A stretch of 64,000 nt of DNA from Cystobasidium ongulense (taxonomy: Eukaryota > Basidiomycota > Cystobasidiomycetes > Cystobasidiales > Cystobasidiaceae): positions 1,322,293 to 1,386,292 of the forward strand of contig BQUP01000006.1 of NCBI GenBank assembly GCA_022835595.1, read 5' to 3'. Below are positions 1 to 11,700 of the stretch, one piece after another. The number at the start of each line of letters is the position of its first letter. Within the stretch, counting starts at the first letter, position 1. The notes beneath the pieces were generated by a model. That model did not search any database and was not told where the DNA came from. It saw only the letters and a program-made list of their open reading frames with translations. Position numbers and translations under genes: made by a program.

Positions 1-70
1 ACGTGGAAAATGCACTTTGCCATTGTTGCAGACAAATTCCCGACGAATGTGTTGAATAGCCGACTTTCCG

Positions 71-262
71 CACAGCATCGTTGTGTCAAGTAGCCGAGTT
101 TGTGCTCCATGTTGGGCCGGAGCAGACCCTTTTGCACAGCATCGTTGTGTCAAGTAGCCGAGTTGGTGCTCCATGTTGGGCCGGAGCAGACCCTTTTGCA
201 CAGCATCGTTGTGTCAAGTAGCCGAGTTGGTGCTCCATGTTGGGCCGGAGCAGATCCTTTCA
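71..262. repeat. Tandem repeat, 64-base unit, three copies
   Basis: A 64-base unit beginning cacagcatcgttgtgtcaag starts at 71, 135 and 199. Copies one and two differ by a single base (gtttgtg against gttggtg). The third departs only near its end, at about 255. A short related stretch (tgttgaatagccga, near 52) suggests an older, decayed copy to the left. Because 64 is not a multiple of three, each copy is read in a different frame, so a protein repeat is unlikely. The near identity points to recent tandem duplication. Function unknown. Confidence 0.9.
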
Positions 263-320
263 GCACTCCTTCCCGTTGCACAGCGTTGCATAGGACACAA
301 CTTCTCACTGTCCGACATGG

Positions 321-869
321 GTGAAAACCCTGACTAAAGATCAGGAATTTCTTGCACACTTCAATATTACCACTCTGAGTAGCGGACTCAACAAGATGCT
401 ACCTGCCTTCTCAGTATCCCAGCAAAGCTTGGGAGTACCCCGGGCCAACTGGAACCCTAAAGCGGCCGTTACAGTCAAAAGGAGAACAAAAAAATGGCCC
501 GTTATCAAGGCCGTTAAGTTTGAGACGTGCATAGATGGGAAGGGACGGGTGGAGCAATTCTCCATGGAGGAAGAGGAGCTGGACAACGGCATTTACAGTC
601 ACCCTACGCGCAGGGTATACCTGATTGAGGTAGTAAACAATCAATTGAGGGAGACGCCGATATTGGTGCAGAGTGAGACGACCACGTTCGATAGTCTGGG
701 CTTTAAACCAGAGCAATACAACCTTTGGTTACACAAGCTAGCTCGAAGCCGAAAGCAGCCACCAGGTCAGCGATGGCTCTTGACAAAGAAAGCCGCGAGA
801 GTGGATGTAGAGAAAATATTCAAGTCCCCCCCCCCCACCCCACAACGCGACAAGCCTCGAGATGAGTAA
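321..869 (+). CDS. Unrecognised protein, probably the 3' exon of a gene extending left
   Basis: The frame is open from 294 (just after a TAG at 291) to the TAA ending at 869. The codon at 321 is GTG, so it is not a credible start. The first in-frame ATG is at 396, and a possible splice acceptor (actaaag, ending near 338) would make this the last exon of a gene whose 5' exons lie to the left. The product is basic, with Lys/Arg runs near the middle (KRRTKKW) and end, and a proline run encoded by a C tract at about 827-842. I recognise no family. It lies just right of the 64-base tandem repeats. Start and exon structure are uncertain. Confidence 0.4.
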   Translation: MKTLTKDQEFLAHFNITTLSSGLNKMLPAFSVSQQSLGVPRANWNPKAAVTVKRRTKKWPVIKAVKFETCIDGKGRVEQFSMEEEELDNGIYSHPTRRVYLIEVVNNQLRETPILVQSETTTFDSLGFKPEQYNLWLHKLARSRKQPPGQRWLLTKKAARVDVEKIFKSPPPTPQRDKPRDE

Positions 870-1460
870 AGTCTACGCCTGATTTTCAAGAGAATTACTG
901 ATTGGGTAACAAATTATGCTTAACATCTTCTCGCATGCATCGAGACTCCTCCCTATCTAACAGAACGCTACCAAAGATTCTAGTTTACATCTGCCTCTGC
1001 CTGTTTTCATTCCTTTTCCAAGTATCTCGACATATGTACGCACACTCGTGTAAACATCATCATGCTTATTGACGTGCTTGAAATTGTTATTTTTGATTAG
1101 ACTCCATAGACCACCTAGCTTTTAGCAATTTTTCTTTTCTGAGCCAGCAATGCATACATCCCGAATCTTCCAACATGTTGAGAGATGCGTGTTCTTGTGC
1201 GTCGTGCGTCGACGCTCCCATAATGGGTGAGCCAACTTTGTATGGCGCAGTCGTCCTTACAACGTCGAAGCAACCAGCATTTCGAAGATAGAGAATACGA
1301 GCGATTCCGTACTAAGAATTCATAGCAGAACACATCATTGCACCTTACTGACTGACGCCTTGTTCACCAACGGAAAGCGAGCATGACAAAGCTGTCCCTA
1401 ACACCTGTTTGTGCGTTCTTCGTAACAATCAACGACGCTACAATGGACAGACATACGTTG
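870..1460. other. Intergenic, convergent 3' ends
   Basis: This lies between the unknown plus-strand gene and the 3' end of ELG1. It is AT-richer than its flanks. I see only short chance reading frames and no RNA gene or repeat. Confidence 0.6.
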
Positions 1461-4400
1461 CTACAGGGTCTCGAGCAGTCCCTCGCCCATCTCTTCCACC
1501 CCTCCCTTAGCTGTTTCCGTTCGGCCCCAGTCCCTATCATTCCCATTGCCCTCCAAACGAAGTGCACCCCGTTTCAAAGCGTCGATTACTTCCCTGGTCA
1601 TACCTAAATGCCTTCTATAGCCATCTTTACCAGATCCAGCGAGTCGTCTCGATCTTCTGACTCTTGCGTCGAGCACGACGTCATCTGCCTGTATCTCAAG
1701 GGCGATATTGTACGCTTCTTCTTGCAGATCATCGCCGTGCACTATCTCACGGAGCGTAGGGAGAAGCTCGAGGTGTAGCATTGGGTTCTTTGGTGATATT
1801 TCTGTGCTGTCTAGGTATTCTTCGGCGACTTCTCGAAGGCTCGCACAAATTTTCCATCTGCACCGAGCGAGAGATCGTGTTAGACAGATCAAAGTATGTT
1901 CAATACTTGACAGACACTCACTGTTCTTCAGATAGCACGTCAAGGCCATCATCTTCATCTTCCAGCACACCCATCGCCTCGCAAAAGTCAGCTTCGCGAG
2001 CCAATACAGGCAAAGGTTGATTTGGATCGGGTTCAAGAGGGGGATCAAGTTGATGAACAGGTAGATTGGGATGATTCAGATATTCATCATCTTCTTTCTC
2101 GTGCTGAGGAACGCGCTCTTCGTCCTGTTTCCACGAAATACGCATCCTCACGTCAGCTGATGCCTAGGCTCTAGGGCTTCCTGTGGTACTAGACTCACCT
2201 CCCAAGCCATCCAAGATCGTCGACTTAGCTCTGCGTCTGCAAAAGAGGCGTTTTCTAGTACGGTCTGGACGGTTCGTAGATCGTGTAGTGCTGTCAAAGG
2301 CGGAGTGCCGTTCGGATTTGGCCTCTCGGATGGAAGTGGTATAGCCGATATATATTGCAGCTGGTTGATAGCTTGTCTAATATCGGTTTTCCCGCTTGCG
2401 TCTGAAGTCTGCTTGACTGTATCTTCAATAAGATCTTCCCCGATTTCGCTTCTTTCGAGTTGCGCAATTTCCTTCAACAAAGTTTTCGTGGTATATTTGT
2501 CCAGCGATTGAAAGTATAGGATATTCTGGAGTGGTAGAGAGTCTTTAGGAACAGCATTGACATCGTTACAAGAAGTCAATATGACAGGTCTTCTCGATTT
2601 GGAAATGAATGAAACGAGACCTTCCCAGAATCCAGAATCTGATTCGAACAGGATATCTACTTCTTCAATTAGGATGCAAGATTGCTTGACTGTACTCTCG
2701 CTTGAGGATGATGGGAAATTGAGTGTATTTTCAGACGATACCGCGGGAATTGAAAACGGGTGTAGCTTGCTTGTGCCGTTAGTGGCAGAGGCAGCGCTAG
2801 CAATGGTTGCGGATCCATTAGAAGCAGCTTTTCCGAAGAAGTTGGAAAGAGGAGCGGCGTCCCTCTTCATGATATGATTTTCGCCGACCATACCAACATA
2901 TCTATCCAGGTCTTTCGACCCTCTCTTTCCAATGCCGGGATAGACTTCGAAGACTTGCCACTGTAGCTCATTCGCAACTGCATAAACTGTACTCGTCTTC
3001 CCAGAGGCGGTCGGTCCAGCGAGCAGTATGACATTCGTCAAAGGCTCAAATGCGCCACGTCGATGAGAACCATGTGAGGATGTAGATTTCGTAGGAGAAG
3101 GGACTGAGGCATCGTCTGAAAGGTTGTAATAGTCGTAGTGTTCGTACTCTTCATCATCATCTGAAGCTATGAAATCCCCTAGATCATCATCGTCGTATCC
3201 AGGATGTTCTTTCCGCTTGCGTCGCTTGGCGGCTTTTCGAATTCGTTTGCGCTCATCTGAGGTCACCTCGCGTTTCACTTTACGCTTTCGCGAGTTGTTC
3301 AACACTTTCAATGGGTCTACATACGCGGTAAATTGTGAAGTTTAGTAACTCATACGAGTAGTACATTATCCTATAGACGTACCGTGCAGTGTCAGCTCTT
3401 TGAGCCAGTCACGCAGATATAGAGCATTCTCCTTGTTCAAGCTTCCTAGTACGTCTGCGGCCGCCTTAGGTGCATACCGTGTATACCAACTTTGCTGAAC
3501 ATGATCAGCCGTGTCGTTTTCGGAGGATAGCTTCAATCTTTCTTTATTCCCTTCAGACAGAAAACCTTCTCCTTCCTGACTAATATCACCATCCGCGACA
3601 TTGTGGAATCGAGTGTAGCGGTGTAGTATAGGAAGAATGTCTTTGTGTGCGATATTCAGCGGATGACTGGTTGTCCGGTGGTTTTGTACCACGGAGTCGG
3701 TTTCCACAGCCCTTCCCTTTCCCTTCCAATCTCGTCTAGGCCAGGCTGGCCTCTCTTGCACTCCAGTCTGTCCATCACTAGGAAGGACATGCACGTTGTC
3801 CCTAGTAGGCCAAAGAGCTTCCCTACCACCGTTCCACCCTCCAGCCTCTTTAGCCGCTTTCTTGGTCAATCTTTCAGCTTGGAAATCGGCAAAAGTTTTG
3901 ATTGATTTGAGCTCGCGGACTGGGCTATCTGTTATCGTAATTACTGTCTTATGTGGCTCTGGAGTAGTGGAAGATGTGGATGTAGACGCCACCGTTGAAA
4001 TGGTAATGTTGGGATCATCAAGATCAATTGGCAGTCGAGGGCTTTCGCTCTTGCTTTTTGATTTACTGCTCTTTCGTGATAGTGCGTCAGACTTGCTGTT
4101 TGAAGCTTTCGCAGGCTTGGAAGCTTTCTCCTTCGTCGATGAAGACGCGTCGCTCTGTTGTCTTTCAGTGCTTTTCGATTTGCCTTTCGAGTTGGCGGCA
4201 GCAGATTGCTTCTTCTTTTTGGCAGCGGTCTGACTGCTCTCAGATAATGTAGCAGTAGACTCTAGATCACTAGCGCTAGCTTGCGGTGTAGCTTTGCCGT
4301 TCTTCCTTGCTCTGCTATCGAAGAGGGGAAACAGCTTCTTGCTCGATGGACCTGGAAGGGCAAGACTGTCGCTTGATGGGACCGCTGCATCGCTTGTTGG

Positions 4401-4475
4401 AGGGAGAGGCGGTACAGAACTTGATTTGCTGCTCTGAGACCCGCTGCTGCCATTCCCTGCCTTCTTTTCTGCCAT
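1461..4475 (-). CDS. ELG1: ELG1/ATAD5-type replication factor C-like ATPase (PCNA unloader)
   Basis: Four exons: 4475-3383, 3316-2199, 2163-1922 and 1857-1461, giving 949 residues. Elg1 forms an RFC-like complex with Rfc2-5 that removes PCNA from DNA after replication. The N-terminal ~330 residues are Ser/Lys-rich and disordered. The family block SWYTRYAPK...DVLG lies near the end of exon 1. Walker A (GPTASGKTS) is at about 465-473, followed by the family signature VFEVYPGIGKRGSKDL. Walker B (ILIEEVDILFE, with the family's double Glu) is at about 578-588, and a sensor-like LTSCND follows. An acidic and basic cluster precedes the AAA core. Phases agree at all three junctions, but the second intron is only 35 bases; no other acceptor nearby keeps the frame. 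The C-terminal exon resembles no domain I can name. It lies 342 bases downstream of GRP94 on the same strand. Confidence 0.88.
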
Positions 4476-4817
4476 GCTGCACCGTTCTACTCTGCTTCAC
4501 TTCATGCTCTTGACCGCTTGTTGCCTCGTGACAGAGCAATGCGTGTGGAGAGCAGGCAGAATGTAGCTGGCAGTGTTCACTAAGTGATGTGTCTTCCGGA
4601 TAGGATAGAAGTAGTATGTGCACACCAAATGTCGGCACCGTCAATAACTTGCTGCAAGCAAAGCAACGCGTTTTCGTATACGCGCAGATTGATAGCGAAC
4701 ATAGTGCCAATCGACAAGGCAAAACAACACTTTCGAGAAGTGCAAGCAGTACTCAGTGAGGCAAGGATAATCTAATTCTCTACTTGTATGCGATTAGGGA
4801 AACAACTAGCTTGACAA

Positions 4818-7648
4818 TCACAGCTCATCGTGCTCTATAGGAAGATCGTCTTCCAGGCCAAAGCCACCAGCACCCGCCTGCTTTTTGACTAATACAGCAG
4901 CAGATCTGTTAGCTCTATTATTCTTGTGTTCATTGACGACCGAACTCACAATCCTGGAAGTCCATAAAGTTGGGCATCGCATCCGGTTTCGCTGGCGGTG
5001 GTGGCGGAGGCTGGAAGGGACCTTGTTCGACTGGAGGAGCAGGTTTGACATTCACCTTTGCTTTAGCGGACTCTGAGACCCCAAGCGAGCGACGAAGGAC
5101 CGATTCTATTCTCGAGAAGTATGAAGGCGGTTCTCTGACATTGAAGCCACTTCGTACTAAGCTTGTATCGTAGAGAATAGAGACGGTTTCGTCTAGATCT
5201 GAATCTTTATGTGCCGCTTCATCGTCTCCATCGTACTCTGATATTCGGTCAAGCAGAGCCTCCACAAGAGGATGATGTGGGTTGATCTCGAGAATCTTCT
5301 TCTGCGTCTTCATCCAGTTCTTCATGACTTCCTCCTGCTTTCCGCCTTGTCGGCTATTCTGAGCAGCTGCTAAACGCTCCATGTTACCAGTCCAGGCATT
5401 TTGATCCGCAACGATTGCGCAGGGGGAGGTTGTCAAGCGAGTGGATACGACGACTACAAATACAAGGTTAGATTACTCTGCTTACTCGCGCTTCTGGGCA
5501 CTCGGACCTACCCTTCTTGACAGCATCCTTCAGTTTCTCCTGGAGGAATATGGCCAGCGGTTGGAATTTGACCATGATCGCTGCAATCTCAGCTTCATCA
5601 TCCTCATCGTCACCGTACTTTAGGCCCTCCTTTGCAACGTCTGGAGACAGCATCCGATTAGCACGGTAAGTTCTCAGTGCGAATGAAGGTATCGTTATCT
5701 ACCTTGGAACGGCATGCCCTCGAAATTTCGTACGTTTCCAGCCACCATTTCGTCAAGAGGGTCCTGCGATCTTTGGCGTCAGTACCAGGGAGATCGGGGA
5801 TGGGACTCTACTTACGGTGAAGTACAGAACTTCATAGCCTCGAGCGATGATTTTCTCGACGAAAGGACTCTTTTCCAGATCTGCACGCTCCATTCCAGAT
5901 CCAGCAATATAGAAAATTTGACTTTGACCTTGCTTTCTTCTGCTCATGTATTCATCAAGAGTAGTGGTTTCCCCTTCGGAAACAGATGACTGCCATCGTA
6001 GCACTTTCAAGAGTTTTTGCTGATTCTTGTAATCTTCTAAAGTCCCAATCTTTAATGAGGATCCTACTACAGGCCAGACTTTTTCGTTAAAGAAAGCTGG
6101 ATCTTTGTTGGCTGAGTTGACAATCATGTCGATGGCCTGAAGAACATTGTTAGCAACATACTATCACTGTATAATACTATTGCGACGAACCTTTCTTATC
6201 ACACTGCGCTTGATCTGGGTGATGCTAGGATTGTCCTGCAGACTATCTCTGCCGACATTGAGGGGCAGATCATCTGCATCGATGATGACCTTGAGCCAGT
6301 TCATCCACTTCGGAATGAAGTTGATACCGAGGTCGGACGTAATGAACACGCGACGAACATATAGCTTGACGTCCTTCAAGGCTTGATAAGACGACTGGAA
6401 GATATCATTTGAGAAAGTGCTTGGCATGTAAATCAAGCTGCGGAATTCGGTTGATCCAGCGTCGCCCTATGGAGCAGAGTGGTCAGCTGCAAGTTAGGTC
6501 AAATTTGTACTTATGCATGAACACACTTTGAAATGTGAGTAGAGAATAGCTTCCGAGTTCGAGTCGTCCTTGAAGGCGGTTTTGTAGAATGCCTTGTATT
6601 CCTCATCGGCAACGGTCTTTGGGTCACTGCATTGGGATAAAGTGTCAGTATGATTGCTTTCCGCAAGCAGGGAACGGCTTACCGCATCCATATAGGTGGC
6701 TTGTCATTCACGCGCTTCCACTGAGACTCTGCTGACTCCTCTTGATTCTCGCTGTCTTCGTCCTCGGTGCCTGTCTTTGCCTCGAGTGGTTTGTCAGCCC
6801 AAACGAAGATGGGTGCATCGCCAGTAGCAAATTGAGCATGCTGTCGGACGAGATCGCTCAAGCTCGTCGAGTCGAGGTATTCTTTGGCAGCTTCTTCGTT
6901 CAAATGGCTGATTGGGAGGTCAGCAATTATGCTATGCCGATTCGCAGTTTCGAAGACACTCACAGTGTTATTTCAGTTCCGTGAGTCACCAGCGTATTAC
7001 CACGAGGATCCTTTGATATTGTGAAGCGACTTGACGCGTCTTTTATGGAGCTTTCGAAGGTGTATTGCTCTTCACTTGCATAGCTCTTGGATGCAACAGT
7101 GACCTTGTCGGCTACTAGGAAACTCGAGTAGAAGCCCAGACCTGCGTATTTGCAATATAAATCAGCACCTCGCAAGTGAAGTCTCTCCATCAAGGCTTAC
7201 CAAATCGTCCTATCAAAGCACTAGCCTGATCACCAGACGAAGAAGTGACTTTATCCAGGAACTCGGTAGTTCCGCTCTTTGCTATTGTACCAAGATTCTG
7301 TCTGAGCTCTTCCTTGGTCATGCCCAGACCGGAATCAGTGATGACAAGGGTGCGTTGCTCTTTGTACGGCCGGATTGTGACATTTAGAGGCGTATCATCT
7401 TGAAGACCTTCGGTCAAGCGAAGCATGCGGTACTTTTCCAGCGCATCTGCAGCATTCGAGACGAGCTCGCGTATGAAGGCAGACTTGTCGTGGTATAGTG
7501 CTCCAGACACGACCTGCAGCAGCCTAGCCGCATCACTTTCATAGCCGAACTCTTGAACAGCTTCCGGAGTGCCTGACGATACAGACTCCTGTGCGAAAGC
7601 CAGTGGGCACAGCAGGCCGGCGAGAGCAGCCAGAGATACGATACGCAT
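4818..7648 (-). CDS. GRP94: Endoplasmin/GRP94, ER-resident Hsp90 with HDEL signal
   Basis: Ten exons: 7648-7201, 7141-6964, 6907-6683, 6626-6527, 6466-6191, 6136-5816, 5763-5703, 5640-5512, 5453-4950 and 4888-4818, giving 770 residues. This is an ATP-driven chaperone of the ER lumen. The chosen ATG starts a clean signal peptide ([20 protein letters not shown]); the frame stays open upstream to 7894, but that would bury the signal. The N-terminal Hsp90 ATPase block is present ([35 protein letters not shown]). So are the middle domain ([14 protein letters not shown]) and the C-terminal block [18 protein letters not shown]. The protein ends HDEL, not the MEEVD of cytosolic Hsp90. A Pro/Ala-rich stretch, not an acidic tail, precedes HDEL. 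GRP94 is missing from S. cerevisiae and S. pombe, so its presence is notable. Confidence 0.93.
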
Positions 7649-7977
7649 CTTATGAGCTTTCTGAGATAGGCATGCAAGCTGCTCAAGTGCCTGATGGCTT
7701 GTCGTCCCCAGCACGACACGCGATCGGCCTGTGCGAGCACATGCACGCCCTCGAGATGTGCTTGTATGCTGGAAACCAACTTCGCAAACTTGAATCGAAG
7801 GACGTGAACTCTGCCTTTCTGAAACACATGACGACATCGGCTCCCGATTTGCACACCCTGCTACTCTCAGAAAATTCACCTTGTCTACGGTCAACCTCTC
7901 AGACTGGGCTATGTTGCTGGAATGTGTAGCTCCTCAGATAACCAACCTTGCGCTCTCTTATACAAATCCTGAGGACC
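7649..7977. promoter_or_regulatory. Shared region between GRP94 and the small plus-strand gene
   Basis: This is 329 bases between the GRP94 start (-) and the proposed ATG at 7978 (+). It holds one perfect pair of inverted heat-shock units (GAAAATTC, at about 7870-7877) and a GGACGTGA near 7799 that resembles the core of unfolded-protein-response elements. Both are short and could be chance. A role in inducing GRP94 is inference. Confidence 0.35.
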
Positions 7978-8703
7978 ATGAATGGGCCCAGTGATGTCCC
8001 TGCTCGTGTGGGCGGTACACCGCCGTCCTTCTTATTAGCTGCGCAGACGTGAGTTGAAAAATGTCAATACTGCTCTCCTACACTATACCACGGCCATAGC
8101 ACCCAAAGCTGAAGACTTTGAACAGATCACGTCAAGCGCTTCACGCATTTAAAGAGTCTTCCTACGCCGGCCTACCGACCTAAATACTACGATGACAACG
8201 ACAATGTCGACATCTATGCTCCCAGTATGGACCTACAGAGCGCAAAAGCCGACCTGCTTGGGCATTTCGATTCTCTCGGCTTGAAATCCACTCTACAGGA
8301 ACGTGCTCGTCTTCTCGAATACAATATTCAACCATCGTCTTTGCAAAAGTCGGCTGCGGACATGAGGATCCACCTTCGTCGTGGGGCCGTCGGTCTTCCA
8401 GAAACAAGCCATACTTTCAAGACCGTTCTTTATTGTTATCACGATACAGAAAGTCGGTCGTCCGGGTATGGAAATAACGAGACGTTCCCTTACTTGCTCT
8501 TACTTTCTGTTTTCCGGAAGAGATTCACCACCAATGGCGATTCCTTTCATGCAGTAGTTGCGGGAGGAGCGCGGGTCGAATTACCTGCCCTTCGCACGAG
8601 TAGAGCGCTATCTACTTCGATAGATAACAAAGCTGGATTCAGTAGGTCAAACGACAATGTAATGCTACAAAAGGGAAGAGTGGGAAAGCAGTATAGGGTA
8701 TAA
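7978..8703 (+). CDS. Unrecognised small protein, two proposed exons
   Basis: Proposed exons are 7978-8048 and 8157-8703 (205 residues). The first begins ATGAATGGGCCC and ends at a good donor (GTGAGT). The only acceptor that keeps the second frame open is a weak one (aaagag) ending at 8156, so the junction is doubtful. The second part includes an acidic Tyr-rich stretch (YYDDNDNVDIY), a likely helical stretch with Leu and Arg, and a basic tail. I recognise no family. It is divergent from GRP94 and convergent with the kinesin gene, whose stop lies 60 bases further on. A different 5' exon or additional introns are possible. Confidence 0.35.
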
Positions 8704-8763
8704 TTTGCGGGTGTACATCAGAATTAGGGACTAAATATGCAAAGTGCGCACTACCGCGCTGCG

Positions 8764-11700
8764 TTATCTCCAAATAGCTGGACGTGATGAAGTGTTTAGA
8801 TCTAATGACATATCAAAGGCTTTCGATCCACCCATGCTGCTTGGTCCTGCGAAAGCTCCTGCTGCCATGCTTTCTCTTCTGGCTCTAGCTGCGGCCACTC
8901 TGGCATTGACGCCAGTCAACGGCTGTGCACCCGCTCGAGCCACAGACTCACGGCGAGAGGCCTCCGCTGCTTGCGCTGCCAGTCTGTTCTGGTAGGAAAG
9001 GGTTGTGCGACCTGCGCGTCTTGGCAGTTCAGTGGTAGCATCTCTAGACTCGTTGACACTGTCGGCATTCGAGCTAGCTGCGGACGTATTACCGACATCG
9101 ATGAATGAGACGCGATTCTTCTTCTTTGCGCTGCGGATTGGACCAATAGCTGAGACTCGTCTCATGCCAGGCGCTTTCTTCGGTGGCGTTCCCAATGGTC
9201 TCGTTGCAGCGGATATGCGCGCAGCATTTGCGAGACCGGATGTACTAGCTTGCAAAGTCATTGTAGTCGTCTCGTTCTGGAAAGAGTCATCATCGCCGGG
9301 AGCGGATGAAATGGAATCATTGACTAAGTTACCTGCGATGCCCTCAACGGAGGATGAGAAGGAAGTCGAAGATTCGTCTTCTTCTGCTATGATCTCAGAA
9401 TTGAGCGTCGATTTGCGTATGGGTGGTAAACTTCTCAAAGGACGCCGCACGGCGCTGTTCGTTGAGCTATTGGCGGAAGGGCCTGCTAAAGAGCTGCTGC
9501 TAGCATCGCCACTAGTATCTGAGTAGTCTATGATGGACTTGGAATGCTCTTCTGTAAGCTTCTCTCCATTATCATCTTTCCACATGACTCCTTTCTTTTC
9601 CTCTTTGGGCAGCTTAGTAGTTCCAGTCGAGGCAGATAATCTTGAGGTAGATGCCGACATGGTTGCATTGCTCGATTTCCTCGTAAGGGTGGTAGGCTTG
9701 AGACTCGATCTAGCTTGCGATGCTTGGGTAGGAGCTGTGAGGCTAGACCGCTGTTTAGGCACTGTAGTCGACGAAGTGCTTGCTGCGAGACTAGGCCGCT
9801 GGATCTTGCCAGGCCGAGATGTCGTTGCCACTGGAGCGGACGAGTCTGGGTTAGGAGAGCGCATTGTTGCAGTCCGTTTCTTCGAGATGGAAGAAGTGCT
9901 TGTATTGAGTTGTAGAGTGCTCTGTCTTACACCTCCAGCGGCAACGATGCCAGAGGAGAGCAAGTGAGACATAGCGTCCTGAGCAGCTCTGCCAGCACGC
10001 TCTTGAAATTCTTTCAGTGACGTCTGTTTGTCCGGCTGATCCGAATTGCATAGCGAAATACCAGTTCCAAGCTTGTCTTGCACATCCTCCAACACCTTGA
10101 GAAGGGCCGAAGTTTTGCTACCATGCTTGGCTGTTTCTCTGTCCTTAGCTTCCATTGTCGCTACAGTAGTCTCTAGCTTGATATTGTTGACTTCGTAGTT
10201 CACCAGCTGAAGTAGTTCGGGGAATTCAGTAGCAATCGCTCCAAGCGGATTGGAGACCTTGCGCGTCGAAGAGCTACACACAGCTTCGAACATATTCTTG
10301 GCGTTCTCACATTGTGCAATCTCGGAATTGATGATCTGGAGTCGAGCTGCATACGACGAGGCTAGATTATCGACATCGTAGGTATATGTCGGATCAACGG
10401 GTTGGCTAGGTATCAGGATAGTGCTCTTCCAGTGAGTCACCGCAGCTGCCAAGTGCTTAATAAGCTCTTGCTCAGTCTTCAATGCTCCAATGGTAGCAAT
10501 CTTTGTTTTAACATCTCCAAAGGACTTCCGCAAGCTTTTGATGATATCTTGAACTTCAGCTAGTGATTTCTCCCGCTGTTGTCGACTATTCTGTCTCCAC
10601 TTTTGCTCAACAGTAGCACTGTTACCTTTCAAGGCAGCTAGCTCTTGGCGAAGTTCATAGATGACCTGAACATATTGACTGACGTGCCTGTCTACTGAGA
10701 CTACATTTCTCGTCACTTTGGTCTTGATCTCCTTGGCTCGATTAGCGTACTGTAGCGTGTTGAAAGACTCGTCGTAATGTTGTGAGGCTGGCGAGACGCA
10801 GACAATCATCAACTGCGGAAGCGCATCATCAGCTAATTTTTCACATTGTGGAGCATGAAGTTACCCACAGTCCGACAGTTGCCTCCAAGAGAATGCCTTA
10901 AGAGCCGAGTAAGCTTGCTGTTTCTGTAAGGCACATGTACACTTTTTCTTGGGTCGCACAATGCATTAATGCAGCTTCCGAGTGCCAGCAAACTCTTGTT
11001 AATATTGGCTCCTTCGAGTAGGCGACTACCACTGTTTTTCGTGACACTTGCACGTTCACTACCAGCTAGGTCGATGATGCTGAGTGTTGCCATAGTGTAA
11101 TCTTCCGACATAGCTGCAGTTCTTGGCTTTTGCTTGACATTGACACATAATACAGCATGAGATCGAGAGGAAGTGGCATTGGCTTCAGTTGCTGATACAG
11201 CACGGTTCGCGTTTGCCGCAATGATCATAGATACGACCTCTTGCGCTGAAGTTGGTGCTAACTCAGACAGGCCTGGCACAACAACCCGACCATCAGATTC
11301 GCGAAGATTCAAGTTGGCGGGGCTGTCGGGGATGAGGAGGTCTCGTATTTGTTCGTTGTAGATTTCGAGGTATGAGACTAGATCGAAGCAAGCTTGTCAG
11401 TATCGCTTCGCAAAAGCATTGTTTCAGCTTGTCTATAAGCTCACGTGACACTTCACAAGTCATTTCCTCTTTTTTGTTTTCGATTTGCTGGAAGAGCGCC
11501 TGCATCAACCGGAAGATGATGCCTGGGTCTGTAGGAGGACCGGAGATTGTATGAGTCTTGCCGCATCCTGTGGCCTTGATTCCATCGAGCAACAAGGTGT
11601 CAGGAGAAGAAACCAAGTTGACTAGGATTTTCGCCACTTACTCCATAAGCGAACACGGTACTGTTGTATCCATCTAGCACTCCCGGCACCAGGTCCTGGG

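Noticed and set aside
3796-4233. A 145-codon plus-strand frame within ELG1
   Set aside because: It is antisense to the Ser/Lys-rich first exon of ELG1, whose composition leaves the other strand open by chance.
7649-7894. N-terminal extension of GRP94 to an upstream ATG
   Set aside because: It would bury the signal peptide that fits the HDEL ending, and the added residues have no family similarity.
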